Translations under genes and position numbers: made by a program
The notes under the pieces: generated by a model
What the model was told of the DNA's origin: nothing
The model's input: the letters and a program-made list of their open reading frames with translations, nothing else
Database searches by the model: none
Source: DATADD01 sp036258675
GTDB lineage: Bacteria; Actinomycetota; CADDZG01; WHSQ01
Direction of reading: 5' to 3'
Assembly: GCA_036258675.1 (NCBI GenBank)
Contig: DATADD010000218.1
Location: forward strand, 1-14,211
DNA length: 14,211 bases
Shown: in pieces, positions 6,405-13,353 of the stretch
How positions within the stretch are numbered: the first letter of the stretch is position 1
Layout of the letters: every line of letters begins with the position of its first letter

Positions 6405-7604
6405 TCAGGCGAGCGCGCGTGCGAGTCGGGCGAGGCCCTCGGCGAGGTCGTCGTCGCCCAGGGCGTAGCTCAGCCTCATGTAACCCGGCGCGCCGAAGCC
6501 GTCTCCGGGCACGAGCGCGACCCGCGCCTCGTCCAGGATCGCCTCCGCCAACGCGGCGGTGCCGGCCACCGGGCGCCCGCCCAGCTCCCCTCGATCGAGC
6601 ACGCCCTTGAACGAGGGGAAGCAGTAGAACGCGCCGGTCGGCTCGTGGGACACGACCCCGGGCATGTCGTTGAGGGCCGCGTGCATGACGCGTCGGCGGC
6701 GGTCGAAGGCCGCGCGCATCTCCTCGAGCGCCAGCAGGTCGCCCTCGAGGGCCGCGAGCGCGGCGGCCTGGGCGACGTTGGAGACGTTGGACGTGGTGTG
6801 CGACTGCAGCGAGATCGATGCTGCCGCGACGTCTTCCGGCGCGATGCACCAGCCCACCCGCCATCCGGTCATGGCGTACGTCTTTGCGACGCCGTTGACG
6901 ACGATGCACCGGTCGGTGATCTCGGGCACCATCACCGGGAGGGAGCGGAAGCGGGCCCCGCCGTAGACGAGGTGCTCGTAGATCTCATCCGTCAGCACCC
7001 AGACGTCGTTGGCGGCCGCCCAACGACCCACGGCCTCGACCTCCGAAGGCGGGTACACGGCGCCGGTTGGGTTCGAGGGCGACGCGAACACGACCAGCTT
7101 CGTACGCTCCGTGCGCGCCGCGTCGAGCTGGTCGACGGTCACTCGGAAGCCGGTCGCCTCGGTCGTCGCAAGCTCCACGACGACGCCTCCGGCGAGCTTG
7201 ACCATCTCGGGGTAGCTGACCCAGTAGGGGGCGGGGAGCAGGACCTCGTCGCCGGGCTCGACCACGCTCATGATCGCGTTGAAGAGCGCGTGCTTGCCCC
7301 CGTTGGAGACGACCACCTGCGCCGCGGTCGCGTCGAGCCCGGAATCCCTCTTGGTCTTGTCGGCGATCGCCTGCCTCAGCTCGGGGAGCCCTGCCGCGGG
7401 CGTGTAGTGGTGCAGGGGCGGCCTGCGCGCCGCGTCCCCGGCCGCGTCGACGATGTGCTTCGGGGTGGGGAAGTCCGGCTCGCCGGCGCCGAAGCCGATC
7501 ACGTCGTGGCCGGAGGCCTTGAGCGCCTTCGCCTTGGCGTCGACCGCGAGCGTCGACGACTCCGCTATGTCGAGCACTCGGCGGGCGAGGCGGCTGTGGG
7601 ACAC
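6405..7604 (-). CDS. aspC: Pyridoxal-phosphate aspartate-type aminotransferase (class I, subgroup Ib)
   Basis: The 399-residue enzyme exchanges the amino group between aspartate (or a similar amino acid) and 2-oxoglutarate, using pyridoxal phosphate. Visible are GAGEPDFPTPKH (39-50), the SNGGKHALFNA segment (100-110), the ASPSNPTGAVY cofactor region (174-184), LTDEIYEHLVYGG (204-216) and the Schiff-base lysine K241 in NGVAKTYAMTGWRVGW. The C-terminal RLSYALG is typical. The GTG at 7604 is chosen because homologues begin close to the SxRxxxxxxS segment and because a TATCAT box sits six bases upstream; the open frame continues through the divergent serC region but that is a shadow. The exact substrate, and thus the symbol, is inferred from the subgroup. 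It heads a leftward unit with the half-transporters. Confidence 0.88.
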   Translation of the reverse strand: MSHSRLARRVLDIAESSTLAVDAKAKALKASGHDVIGFGAGEPDFPTPKHIVDAAGDAARRPPLHHYTPAAGLPELRQAIADKTKRDSGLDATAAQVVVSNGGKHALFNAIMSVVEPGDEVLLPAPYWVSYPEMVKLAGGVVVELATTEATGFRVTVDQLDAARTERTKLVVFASPSNPTGAVYPPSEVEAVGRWAAANDVWVLTDEIYEHLVYGGARFRSLPVMVPEITDRCIVVNGVAKTYAMTGWRVGWCIAPEDVAAASISLQSHTTSNVSNVAQAAALAALEGDLLALEEMRAAFDRRRRVMHAALNDMPGVVSHEPTGAFYCFPSFKGVLDRGELGGRPVAGTAALAEAILDEARVALVPGDGFGAPGYMRLSYALGDDDLAEGLARLARALA

Positions 7605-7610
7605 TCCCGG

Positions 7611-7616
7611 ATGATA
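7611..7616 (-). promoter_or_regulatory. Candidate -10 box (TATCAT) for aspC, leaderless
   Basis: On the minus strand TATCAT ends six bases before the GTG at 7604, so transcription would be expected to start on the G of the GTG. The mRNA would then have no leader, which agrees with the lack of a properly spaced ribosome binding site. The plus-strand reading of the same bases, ATGATA, contains the first available ATG of serC, so the two genes compete for this sequence if serC starts there. Confidence 0.55.
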
Positions 7617-8795
7617 GGGGGAAGCCTCGCCGCGACCGGCGCGCCGCGCGCCCCGGGCGACCGCCGAGAGGACGCCACGGACACTCACGACATCGTCATC
7701 CCCTCGCATCTGCTGCCTGCGGACGGACGCTTCGGCTCCGGGCCGTCCAAGGTCCGTCCCGAGGCCGTCGCGGCCCTGCATCGGGATGCGTCCGACTACC
7801 TCGGGACGTCGCACCGGCGCGACCGCGTCCGCTCCGTGGTGCGGCGCCTGCGGGAGGGCCTCGCCCGCTTGTTCGACCTCCCCGACGGCTACGAGGTCGT
7901 CCTCGGCAACGGTGGCGCGGCCTTCTTCTGGGACGCGCTCGTCCTCGGCCTCGTCGAGCGACGCAGCCAGCACCTCGTGTTCGGCGAGTTCTCGTCCAAG
8001 CTCGCCCGGGCCGCCGAGGTCGCGCCCCACCTCCACGAGCCCGAAGTGATCGAGTCGGAGCCGGGGACGCACCCCGTCGCGCGTCCCTCGCCGGGGGTCG
8101 ATCTCTACGCGCTCACCCACAACGAGACCTCGACGGGGGTGGCGATGCCCGTGACGCGCGTCCCCGGCGGCCTGACCACCGTCGACGCGACCTCCGCCGC
8201 GGGAGGCCTGCGGGTCGATGCCCGCGCCTTCGACGTCTACTACTTCGCGCCCCAGAAATGCTTCGCGTCGGACGGGGGGCTGTGGATCGCCCTGGTATCG
8301 CCGGCCGCGATCGAGCGGATCGAGCGCATCCGTGCGAGCGGCCGTCACATCCCCTCCTGCCTCGACCTCTCGCTCGCCCTCCAGAGCTCCCGGCGCGACG
8401 AGACCTTCAACACCCCCGCCCTCGCGACCCTGTTCCTCATGCTCGAGCAGCTCGAGTGGATGCTCGCCAACGGGGGGCTGGAGTGGGCCGCGCGGCGCTG
8501 CGAGCGCTCCGCCGGGATCCTGTACGGGTGGGCGGAGGCGCACCCCCTGGCGCGTCCGTTCGTGGCCGACCCGGCGGCGCGCAGCCCGGTGGTCGCGACG
8601 GTCGACTTCGACCCCGCGGTCGACGCCGCCGCGATCGCGCGAGTGCTGCGAGACAACGGCGTCGTGGACACCGAGCCCTACCGGAAGCTCCACCGCAACC
8701 AGTTGCGCGTCGGCCTCTATCCCGCGATCGAGCCAGAGGACGTCGCCGCCCTGACCCGCTCGATCGACTACACGATCGACGCGCTCGAAGGCTGA
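7611..8795 (+). CDS. serC: Phosphoserine aminotransferase (Mycobacterium-type SerC)
   Basis: SerC converts 3-phosphohydroxypyruvate plus glutamate to phosphoserine, the second step of serine synthesis, and can also act in vitamin B6 formation. The sequence closely follows the mycobacterial form: DGRFGSGPSKVR, LGNGGAAFFWDA, FGEFSSK, ALTHNETSTGVAMP, VDATSAAGGL, the cofactor lysine in YYFAPQKCFASDGGLW (codon 8256-8258), FNTPALATLFLM and DTEPYRKLHRNQLRV near the end. The residue after the lysine is Cys where I recall Asn in M. tuberculosis. The start is uncertain. The only ATG (7611) gives 394 residues with about 20 extra at the N-terminus, no ribosome binding site, and overlap with the aspC promoter. 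An ACG at 7677, four bases after GAGAGGA, would give 372 residues, close to the mycobacterial length as I recall it. Confidence 0.93.
   Translation: MIGGSLAATGAPRAPGDRREDATDTHDIVIPSHLLPADGRFGSGPSKVRPEAVAALHRDASDYLGTSHRRDRVRSVVRRLREGLARLFDLPDGYEVVLGNGGAAFFWDALVLGLVERRSQHLVFGEFSSKLARAAEVAPHLHEPEVIESEPGTHPVARPSPGVDLYALTHNETSTGVAMPVTRVPGGLTTVDATSAAGGLRVDARAFDVYYFAPQKCFASDGGLWIALVSPAAIERIERIRASGRHIPSCLDLSLALQSSRRDETFNTPALATLFLMLEQLEWMLANGGLEWAARRCERSAGILYGWAEAHPLARPFVADPAARSPVVATVDFDPAVDAAAIARVLRDNGVVDTEPYRKLHRNQLRVGLYPAIEPEDVAALTRSIDYTIDALEG
7666..7679 (+). promoter_or_regulatory. Candidate ribosome binding site and ACG start for serC
   Basis: GAGAGGA (7666-7672), four bases, then ACG (7677-7679), in frame with serC. 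Starting here gives a short N-terminus before DGRFGSGPSK, close to mycobacterial SerC. No ATG, GTG or TTG occurs in this frame between 7614 and the conserved region. Either ACG is a genuine rare start, a base is wrong, or the upstream ATG at 7611 is used. Confidence 0.3.
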
Positions 8796-8806
8796 GACAC
8801 ACCCGC

Positions 8807-8832
8807 AGCGGGGGGCGCGCCGGACCCCCGCT
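8807..8832 (+). terminator. Perfect 8-bp hairpin between serC and serA
   Basis: AGCGGGGG (8807-8814) and CCCCCGCT (8825-8832) pair across a 10-base loop, starting 11 bases after the serC stop. No T-run follows, so it is at best an atypical intrinsic terminator. Its last base is the first base of the serA -10 box, so it could also act as an operator. Confidence 0.45.
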
Positions 8833-8837
8833 ACGAT
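8832..8837 (+). promoter_or_regulatory. Candidate -10 box (TACGAT) for serA, leaderless
   Basis: TACGAT ends eight bases before the serA ATG at 8846. The predicted transcription start falls at about 8844, leaving essentially no leader. The bases before the ATG (CCTGCGC) offer no ribosome binding site. No good -35 element is visible, since that position lies in the G-run of the hairpin. Confidence 0.55.
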
Positions 8838-8845
8838 GCCTGCGC

Positions 8846-10432
8846 ATGAGGGTTCTCGTCACGGAGCAGCTGGCTCCCGCAGGCCTGGAGCTGCTGGGGG
8901 AGGCGCTGGACGTGGACGTGCGCCCCGACCTCGACCCCGACGCGCTCGCCGAGGCCATCCCCGCCTACGACGCCCTCGTCGTGCGCTCGGCCACCAAGGT
9001 CGACGCGAGCCTGCTGGAGCGGGGCGACAACCTCAAGGTGGTGGGGCGCGCCGGCATCGGCCTCGACAACATCGACGTCGAAGCCGCCACCCGCTGCGGC
9101 ATCGTGGTGGTCAACGCGCCCCAGTCCAACGTGCTCTCGGCCGCCGAGCACACGCTCGCTCTCCTCCTCGCGCAGGCCCGCAACATCCCCCAGGCACACG
9201 CCGCGCTGGTGTCGGGAACGTGGGATCGGGAGCGCTGGCAGGGCGTGGAGCTCCATGGCAAGGCCCTGGGCGTCGTCGGTCTCGGGCGCGTGGGAACGCT
9301 CGTGGCGCAGCGGGCCCACGCCTTCGGCATGCGGGTCATCGCCTACGACCCTTTCGTGGCGCCGGGGCGGGCCGCCCAGATGGGCGTGCGCCTCGTCGAC
9401 TCCGTCACGGAGCTGTGCCGCCGCAGCGACTGGATCACGATCCATCTGCCCAAGACGCCGGAGACCGACGGCATCGTGGGCGAGAGGGAGCTCGCCGAGG
9501 TGCGGCCTGGAGCGCGTCTCGTCAACACCGCGCGCGGCGGTGTGGTCGACGAGAAGGCCCTCGTGCACGCCCTCGAGGAGGGGCGCCTGGCGGGGGCGGC
9601 CGTCGACGTCTTCGACGGGGAGCCGGTCACGTCACACCCCTTGTTCGGGTTCGACAACGTCGTGGTGACGCCGCATCTCGGGGCCTCCACCGCCGAAGCG
9701 CAGGACAAGGCGGGCGTCGCCATCGCGGAGCAGGTGCTCCTCGCGCTGCAGGGCGAGTTCGTCGCGTACGCGGTCAACGTCGAGGTCGGCCCCGACATCC
9801 CCGAAGCCATCCGCGCCTATCTCGGCCTCGCCGAGAGACTGGGACGCGTCGCGGTCGCCCTGTCGGGTCCGGGCATCGAGGGCCTGTCTTTCGAGTACCA
9901 CGGGGGCATCGCCGACTACGACACGCGCGCGCTGACCCTCTCCGGCCTCAAGGGCGCCTTCGCCACCGTCGTCCACGAACCGGTGACGTTCGTCAACGCG
10001 CCGCTGCTCGCGCGGGAGCGCGGCATCTCCGTCGAGGAGTCGAAGTCATCGCAGTCGCTCGACTACGTGAACCTCCTCGAGGTGCGCGCGCAGTGCCGCG
10101 ACGACACGGTATCGGTAGCCGGCGTGCTCGTCGGCAAGCGCGACAACGAAAGGCTCGTGCGCGTCCACGGCTACGAGATGGACATGGCCTTCCACCCCCA
10201 CATGGCGTTCTTCCGCTACGTCGACCGGCCGGGCATCGTGGGGATCGCAGGGAGCCTCCTCGGGCGCGCCGGCGTGAACATAGCCACGATGCAGGTGGGT
10301 CGCCGCAGCGAGGGAGGCGAGGCGCTCATGGGCATGGCCGTCGACTCGCCGATCCCCCCGGAGGTCCTCGACGAGATCGTGTCGCGCGCCCGCATGCGGG
10401 ACGCTCGGCAGATCGTGCTGGCGACCTCCTAG
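8846..10432 (+). CDS. serA: D-3-phosphoglycerate dehydrogenase, long ACT-domain type
   Basis: SerA oxidises 3-phosphoglycerate to 3-phosphohydroxypyruvate with NAD, the first step of serine synthesis, in the cytoplasm. The 528-residue product equals the length I recall for mycobacterial SerA. The nucleotide-binding motif is GLGRVG (145-150), and the catalytic trio is visible as R230 (NTARGG), E259 (FDGEP) and H277 (TPHLGAST). After about residue 305 comes the intervening (allosteric substrate-binding type) domain, then a C-terminal ACT domain (about 455-528) with RYVDRPGIVGIAGSLLGRAGVNIATMQVGR. In enzymes of this type the ACT domain binds serine for feedback inhibition. It follows serC by 50 bases but appears to have its own promoter, and it is followed after 10 bases by ilvE. 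Confidence 0.97.
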   Translation: MRVLVTEQLAPAGLELLGEALDVDVRPDLDPDALAEAIPAYDALVVRSATKVDASLLERGDNLKVVGRAGIGLDNIDVEAATRCGIVVVNAPQSNVLSAAEHTLALLLAQARNIPQAHAALVSGTWDRERWQGVELHGKALGVVGLGRVGTLVAQRAHAFGMRVIAYDPFVAPGRAAQMGVRLVDSVTELCRRSDWITIHLPKTPETDGIVGERELAEVRPGARLVNTARGGVVDEKALVHALEEGRLAGAAVDVFDGEPVTSHPLFGFDNVVVTPHLGASTAEAQDKAGVAIAEQVLLALQGEFVAYAVNVEVGPDIPEAIRAYLGLAERLGRVAVALSGPGIEGLSFEYHGGIADYDTRALTLSGLKGAFATVVHEPVTFVNAPLLARERGISVEESKSSQSLDYVNLLEVRAQCRDDTVSVAGVLVGKRDNERLVRVHGYEMDMAFHPHMAFFRYVDRPGIVGIAGSLLGRAGVNIATMQVGRRSEGGEALMGMAVDSPIPPEVLDEIVSRARMRDARQIVLATS

Positions 10433-10442
10433 AGGGCGCGCG

Positions 10443-11363
10443 ATGCAGCCCGTCGACAAGGTGTGGATGAACGGCGAGCTCGTCGATTGGCGCGATGCCA
10501 CCGTGCACGTCCTAAGTCACGGCCTCCACTACGGCACGGGCGTCTTCGAGGGCATCCGCTGCTACGAGACCGCGCGCGGCCCCGCGGTCTTCCGCCCCCG
10601 CGAGCACTTCGACAGGATGAGGCGATCGGCAAAGGTCTTCCTCATGGACATCCCTTACTCCGTCGACGCCATGGTGGAGGCGACGCACGAGTTGATCCGG
10701 GTCAACGGCCTCATGTCGTGCTACGTGCGGCCGATCGCGTTCCGCGGCTACGGCGAGATGGGCGTGGACCCGTCGGGGAGTCCCGTCGACGTCGCGATCG
10801 CGGTGTGGCCGTGGGGCGCCTACCTCGGCGACGAGGCGCTGCGCAGCGGAGTGCGCATGACCGTGTCTTCGTGGCGCCGGCACGATCACAACATCATCCC
10901 GCCCGCCGCCAAGGTGACGGGCGGCTACGTGAACTCGTCGGTCGCCAAGCTGGAGGCGGTGAGGGCGGGCTTCGACGAGGCCATCATGCTGAACCCGCAG
11001 GGCTACGTCTCGGAGGCGACCGGCGAGAACATCTTCATCGTCTTCGAGGGAGAGATCTTCACGCCGCCGCTCGGGGCGGGCCCGTTGCCCGGGATCACGC
11101 GCAGCTCTGTCATGACGATCGCGGCGGACCTCGGGATGCCGGTAAAGGAGCGCCAGGTGGCGCGAGCCGACCTCTACACCGCCGACGAGATCTTCTGCAC
11201 CGGCACCGCGGCCGAGGTCACTCCGGTGCGGGAGATCGACGGACGGGTTCTCGGCGACCCCGGCCCCGTGACGCAAACCATGCAGCAGAAGTACTTCTCG
11301 ATCATGCGAGGAGAGGACGAGAAGTACATCGGCTGGCTCGATTTCGTCTCTCCCTCACCGTGA
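10443..11363 (+). CDS. ilvE: Branched-chain amino acid aminotransferase (class IV)
   Basis: IlvE transfers amino groups between glutamate and the 2-oxo acids of leucine, isoleucine and valine. The 306-residue protein is the standard bacterial size. It begins with VWMNGELVDW, has HGLHYGTGVFEGIRCY (26-41), the pyridoxal-phosphate lysine K157 in IIPPAAKVTGGYVNSS, the cofactor glutamate E191 in GYVSEATGENIF, and the closing TGTAAEVTPVREIDGR. These match the class IV fold and the IlvE subgroup, not D-amino-acid transaminase. The ATG is preceded by AGAGGG, which spans the serA stop, and lies 10 bases after serA, so both are probably on one transcript. The stop overlaps the gltX GTG as GTGA. Confidence 0.95.
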   Translation: MQPVDKVWMNGELVDWRDATVHVLSHGLHYGTGVFEGIRCYETARGPAVFRPREHFDRMRRSAKVFLMDIPYSVDAMVEATHELIRVNGLMSCYVRPIAFRGYGEMGVDPSGSPVDVAIAVWPWGAYLGDEALRSGVRMTVSSWRRHDHNIIPPAAKVTGGYVNSSVAKLEAVRAGFDEAIMLNPQGYVSEATGENIFIVFEGEIFTPPLGAGPLPGITRSSVMTIAADLGMPVKERQVARADLYTADEIFCTGTAAEVTPVREIDGRVLGDPGPVTQTMQQKYFSIMRGEDEKYIGWLDFVSPSP

Positions 11364-12689
11364 CAGCCGACGTACGCACCCGCATCGCTCCGGCGCCGAG
11401 CGGCTCGATCCACGTCGGCAACGCCCGCACCGCGCTGTACAGCTGGCTGTTCGCGCGCCGCCACGGGGGGCGGTTCCTCGTGCGCGTGGAGGACACCGAC
11501 GCCCGGCGCGCCCGCGCGGAGGCGTCCGCGGGCGTGCTCGACGACCTGCGGTGGCTGGGGCTCCAGTGGGACGAGGGCCCGGACGTCGGGGGCCCCTTCG
11601 GCCCCTATCGCCAGAGCGAGAGGTTCCCGCGCTACCTCGAGGTCGTGGCCGCCCTGCTCGACGCCGGCGCAGGAGGCGGCGTGGCGCGCCGAGGGACGCG
11701 CCTTCGCGGTCCGCTTCGCCGTGCCCCGCAGGCGCACCGTCGTCTTCGACGACGTGGTGCGCGGGCGCATCGAAACGCGCAGCGACTCGATCCCCGACTT
11801 CGTGGTGAGCCGCTCCGACGGCTCGCCCACGTACGTGCTTGCCGCGGGGGTCGACGACGTCCACATGGAGATCACCCACGTGATCCGGGGGGAGGATCTC
11901 ATCCCGGCGACGCCCCGCCAGCTGCTGTTGCGGGAGGCCATGGGGGTCGCGGCCGTCCCGGTGTTCGCCCATCTCCCTCTGCTCGTCGACGCGCGCGGCC
12001 GCCCGCTGTCGAAGCGCTGGGGAGACGTATCCGTGCGGGCTTACCGCGAGCGGGGGTTCCTGCCCGAGGCGATGGTCAACTACCTCGCCCTGCTGGGCTG
12101 GTCCTACGACGACCGCACCACCGTGTTCTCGGTCGACGAGCTCGTCGAGCGGTTCTCCCTCGAGCGCGTGAGCCGCAACCCGGCCGCCTTCGACGTGAGG
12201 AAGCTCGAGTGGCTCAACGGCCACTACATCCGGACCCTCGGGGCGCGCCGCCTCGCCGAGGAGCTGGAGACCTTCTGCCGCGCCGCCGGCGTGGGCGTCG
12301 CCGGCGACGAGGGCCGCCGCGTGCTCGAGGCGGTCGCGCCGCTCCTCGTCGAGCGGCTCCGGCGGCTGGACGAGGCGCCGGCGATGGTGCGCTTCCTGTA
12401 CGAGGACGTGCAGCCCGACGAGCGGGCCGCCGGGGTCCTCGAGGGACAGGCGGGCTACCTCGCCGAGGCCGCCGACGCGCTCGACGCGCTCGAGAAGTGG
12501 TCCGCGCCCGCGATCGAGGAGACCTTGCGAGCGCTCGCGGCCGCCCGCGACCTGAAGCCCAAGCACGCCTTCCAGCCGATCCGAGGGGCGGTGATGGGAA
12601 CGCTCGTGTCGCCACCTCTGTTCGAGTCGTTGGAGATCCTCGGGAGGGAGCGGACGCTCGCGCGTCTACGGCGCGCGGGCGCGCCCTGA
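11360..12689 (+). pseudogene. gltX: Glutamyl-tRNA synthetase, interrupted by an internal deletion and frameshift
   Basis: GluRS attaches glutamate to tRNA-Glu and, in organisms with GatCAB, usually also to tRNA-Gln. The first part (GTG at 11360, about 103 codons) reads RIAPAPSGSIHVGNARTALYSW, with the HIGH-type motif HVGN at residues 18-21, then VEDTDARRARAEA, LGLQWDEGPD and YRQSERFPRYLEVVAALLDAG. The homology then stops near 11668 and resumes in the next frame with AQEAAWRAEGRAFAVRFAVP, continuing to 12689 with FDDVVRG, the class I signature LSKR (codons 12006-12017), NYLALLGWS and the C-terminal anticodon-binding helices. Compared with normal GluRS, about 40 residues after LLDAG (the CYCT-PEEL region) are missing, and the lost length is not a multiple of three. 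Both parts otherwise look intact. This is either a genuine lesion or an assembly error. The GTG overlaps the ilvE stop. Confidence 0.85.
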
Positions 12690-12696
12690 GGGCGCG
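12680..12696 (+). terminator. Hairpin with the gltX stop codon in its loop
   Basis: CGCGCCC (12680-12686) and GGGCGCG (12690-12696) form a perfect 7-bp stem, with the TGA stop of gltX as the three-base loop. TTCG follows, so there is no proper T-run. It could slow or end transcription before the tRNA promoter. Confidence 0.35.
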
Positions 12697-12709
12697 TTCG
12701 CGTGACTGG

Positions 12710-12715
12710 TATCCT
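12710..12715 (+). promoter_or_regulatory. Candidate -10 box (TATCCT) for the tRNA genes
   Basis: TATCCT ends 18 bases before the first base of tRNA-Gln, so transcription would start at about 12722, with a 12-base leader. The spacing suits a tRNA promoter. No convincing -35 element was found. Confidence 0.45.
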
Positions 12716-12733
12716 GCCGAGCCGAGGGCAACT

Positions 12734-12806
12734 TGGGGCGTGGGGTAACCTGGCAGCCCGACGGATTCTGGTTCCGTTAGTCCTGGTTCGAATCCAGGCG
12801 CCCCAG
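12734..12806 (+). tRNA. tRNA-Gln (anticodon CTG)
   Basis: A complete cloverleaf can be drawn: acceptor TGGGGCG with CGCCCCA, a GGG/CCC D stem, anticodon stem ACGGA/TCCGT with loop TTCTGGT (anticodon CTG at 12768-12770) and T arm CCTGG-TTCGAAT-CCAGG. Discriminator base G at 12806; the CCA end is not encoded (CAC follows). The first pair is U1-A72, the known identity element that lets GatCAB accept Glu-tRNA(Gln). It reads CAG codons, so a second tRNA-Gln for CAA is expected elsewhere. Confidence 0.96.
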
Positions 12807-12817
12807 CACGAAAGTAT

Positions 12818-12892
12818 GGCCCGGTAGTCTAGATGGCCTAGGACGCCGCCCTCTCAAGGCGGAGATCACGGGTTCGAATCCCGTCCGGGCTA
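12818..12892 (+). tRNA. tRNA-Glu (anticodon CTC)
   Basis: A complete cloverleaf can be drawn: acceptor GGCCCGG with CCGGGCT, D stem GTC/GAC, anticodon stem CCGCC/GGCGG with loop CTCTCAA (anticodon CTC at 12853-12855) and T arm ACGGG-TTCGAAT-CCCGT. The first acceptor pair is a G1-U72 wobble, and the discriminator is A. CCA is not encoded. The gene lies 11 bases after tRNA-Gln and is surely cotranscribed with it. Lacking U1-A72, it should not be amidated by GatCAB, which protects glutamate decoding. It reads GAG codons. Confidence 0.95.
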
Positions 12893-12972
12893 CGACACGT
12901 CGCAGCTGTCCGAGTGATCTCGCACGGCGCGACGGCCGGCGTCGAGCCGGGCGGACGAGGGAGGAGCGAGTC

Positions 12973-13323
12973 ATGAACCGGACCGATGTCGTCGAGCGCC
13001 CCTTCCTGCGCGACGACCTCCCCGACTTCGGCCCCGGAGACACCGTGCGGGTCCACGTGCGCGTGGTGGAGGGAGAGCGGGAGCGCATCCAGGTGTTCGA
13101 GGGCACCGTGATCCGGCGGCGGGGGAGCAGGCTGTCGGCGACGTTCACCGTGCGCAAGATGTCCTTCAACGGGATCGGGGTGGAGCGCACCTTCCCCCTC
13201 CATTCACCCATGATCGCGAAGCTCGAGGTCGCGACCCGAGGCGACGTGCGGCGGGCGAAGCTCTACTACCTACGGGAGAGGACCGGCAGGAAGGCCAAGG
13301 TCAAAGAGAAGCGACAGGCCTAG
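12973..13323 (+). CDS. rplS: 50S ribosomal protein bL19
   Basis: bL19 sits at the interface of the large and small ribosomal subunits. The 116-residue product is the normal length and shows the family pattern: PDFGPGDTVRVHVRVVEG, RIQVFEGTVIRRRG, FTVRKMSFNGIGVERTFPLHSP and RRAKLYYLRERTGRKAKVKEK. A strong GGGAGGAG ribosome binding site precedes the ATG. The usual partners rpsP, rimM and trmD are not upstream; instead two tRNA genes are. No TANNNT box is visible between tRNA-Glu and rplS, so rplS may be read through from the tRNA promoter. lepB follows after 30 bases. Confidence 0.97.
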   Translation: MNRTDVVERPFLRDDLPDFGPGDTVRVHVRVVEGERERIQVFEGTVIRRRGSRLSATFTVRKMSFNGIGVERTFPLHSPMIAKLEVATRGDVRRAKLYYLRERTGRKAKVKEKRQA

Positions 13324-13353
13324 GCCGGCTCGTAGGCACAGGGGGAGGACGCC

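Noticed and set aside
7605..8693. N-terminal extension of the aminotransferase frame through the serC region
   Set aside because: It is antisense to conserved SerC sequence; aminotransferase homology begins only near the GTG at 7604.
10433..10442. Riboswitch or attenuator before ilvE
   Set aside because: Only 10 bases separate serA from ilvE, which hold just the ribosome binding site.
11640..11730. Programmed ribosomal frameshift in gltX
   Set aside because: A frameshift alone would not remove about 40 conserved residues, and no clear slippery heptamer or downstream pseudoknot was seen at the junction.
12734..12892. Attachment site or integrated element at the tRNA genes
   Set aside because: No integrase gene or repeated tRNA 3' end is present, and the sequence continues into rplS and lepB.
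12893..12972. Structured L19 leader regulating rplS
   Set aside because: Only one 5-bp stem is visible and the stretch is too short and featureless to claim a regulatory RNA.
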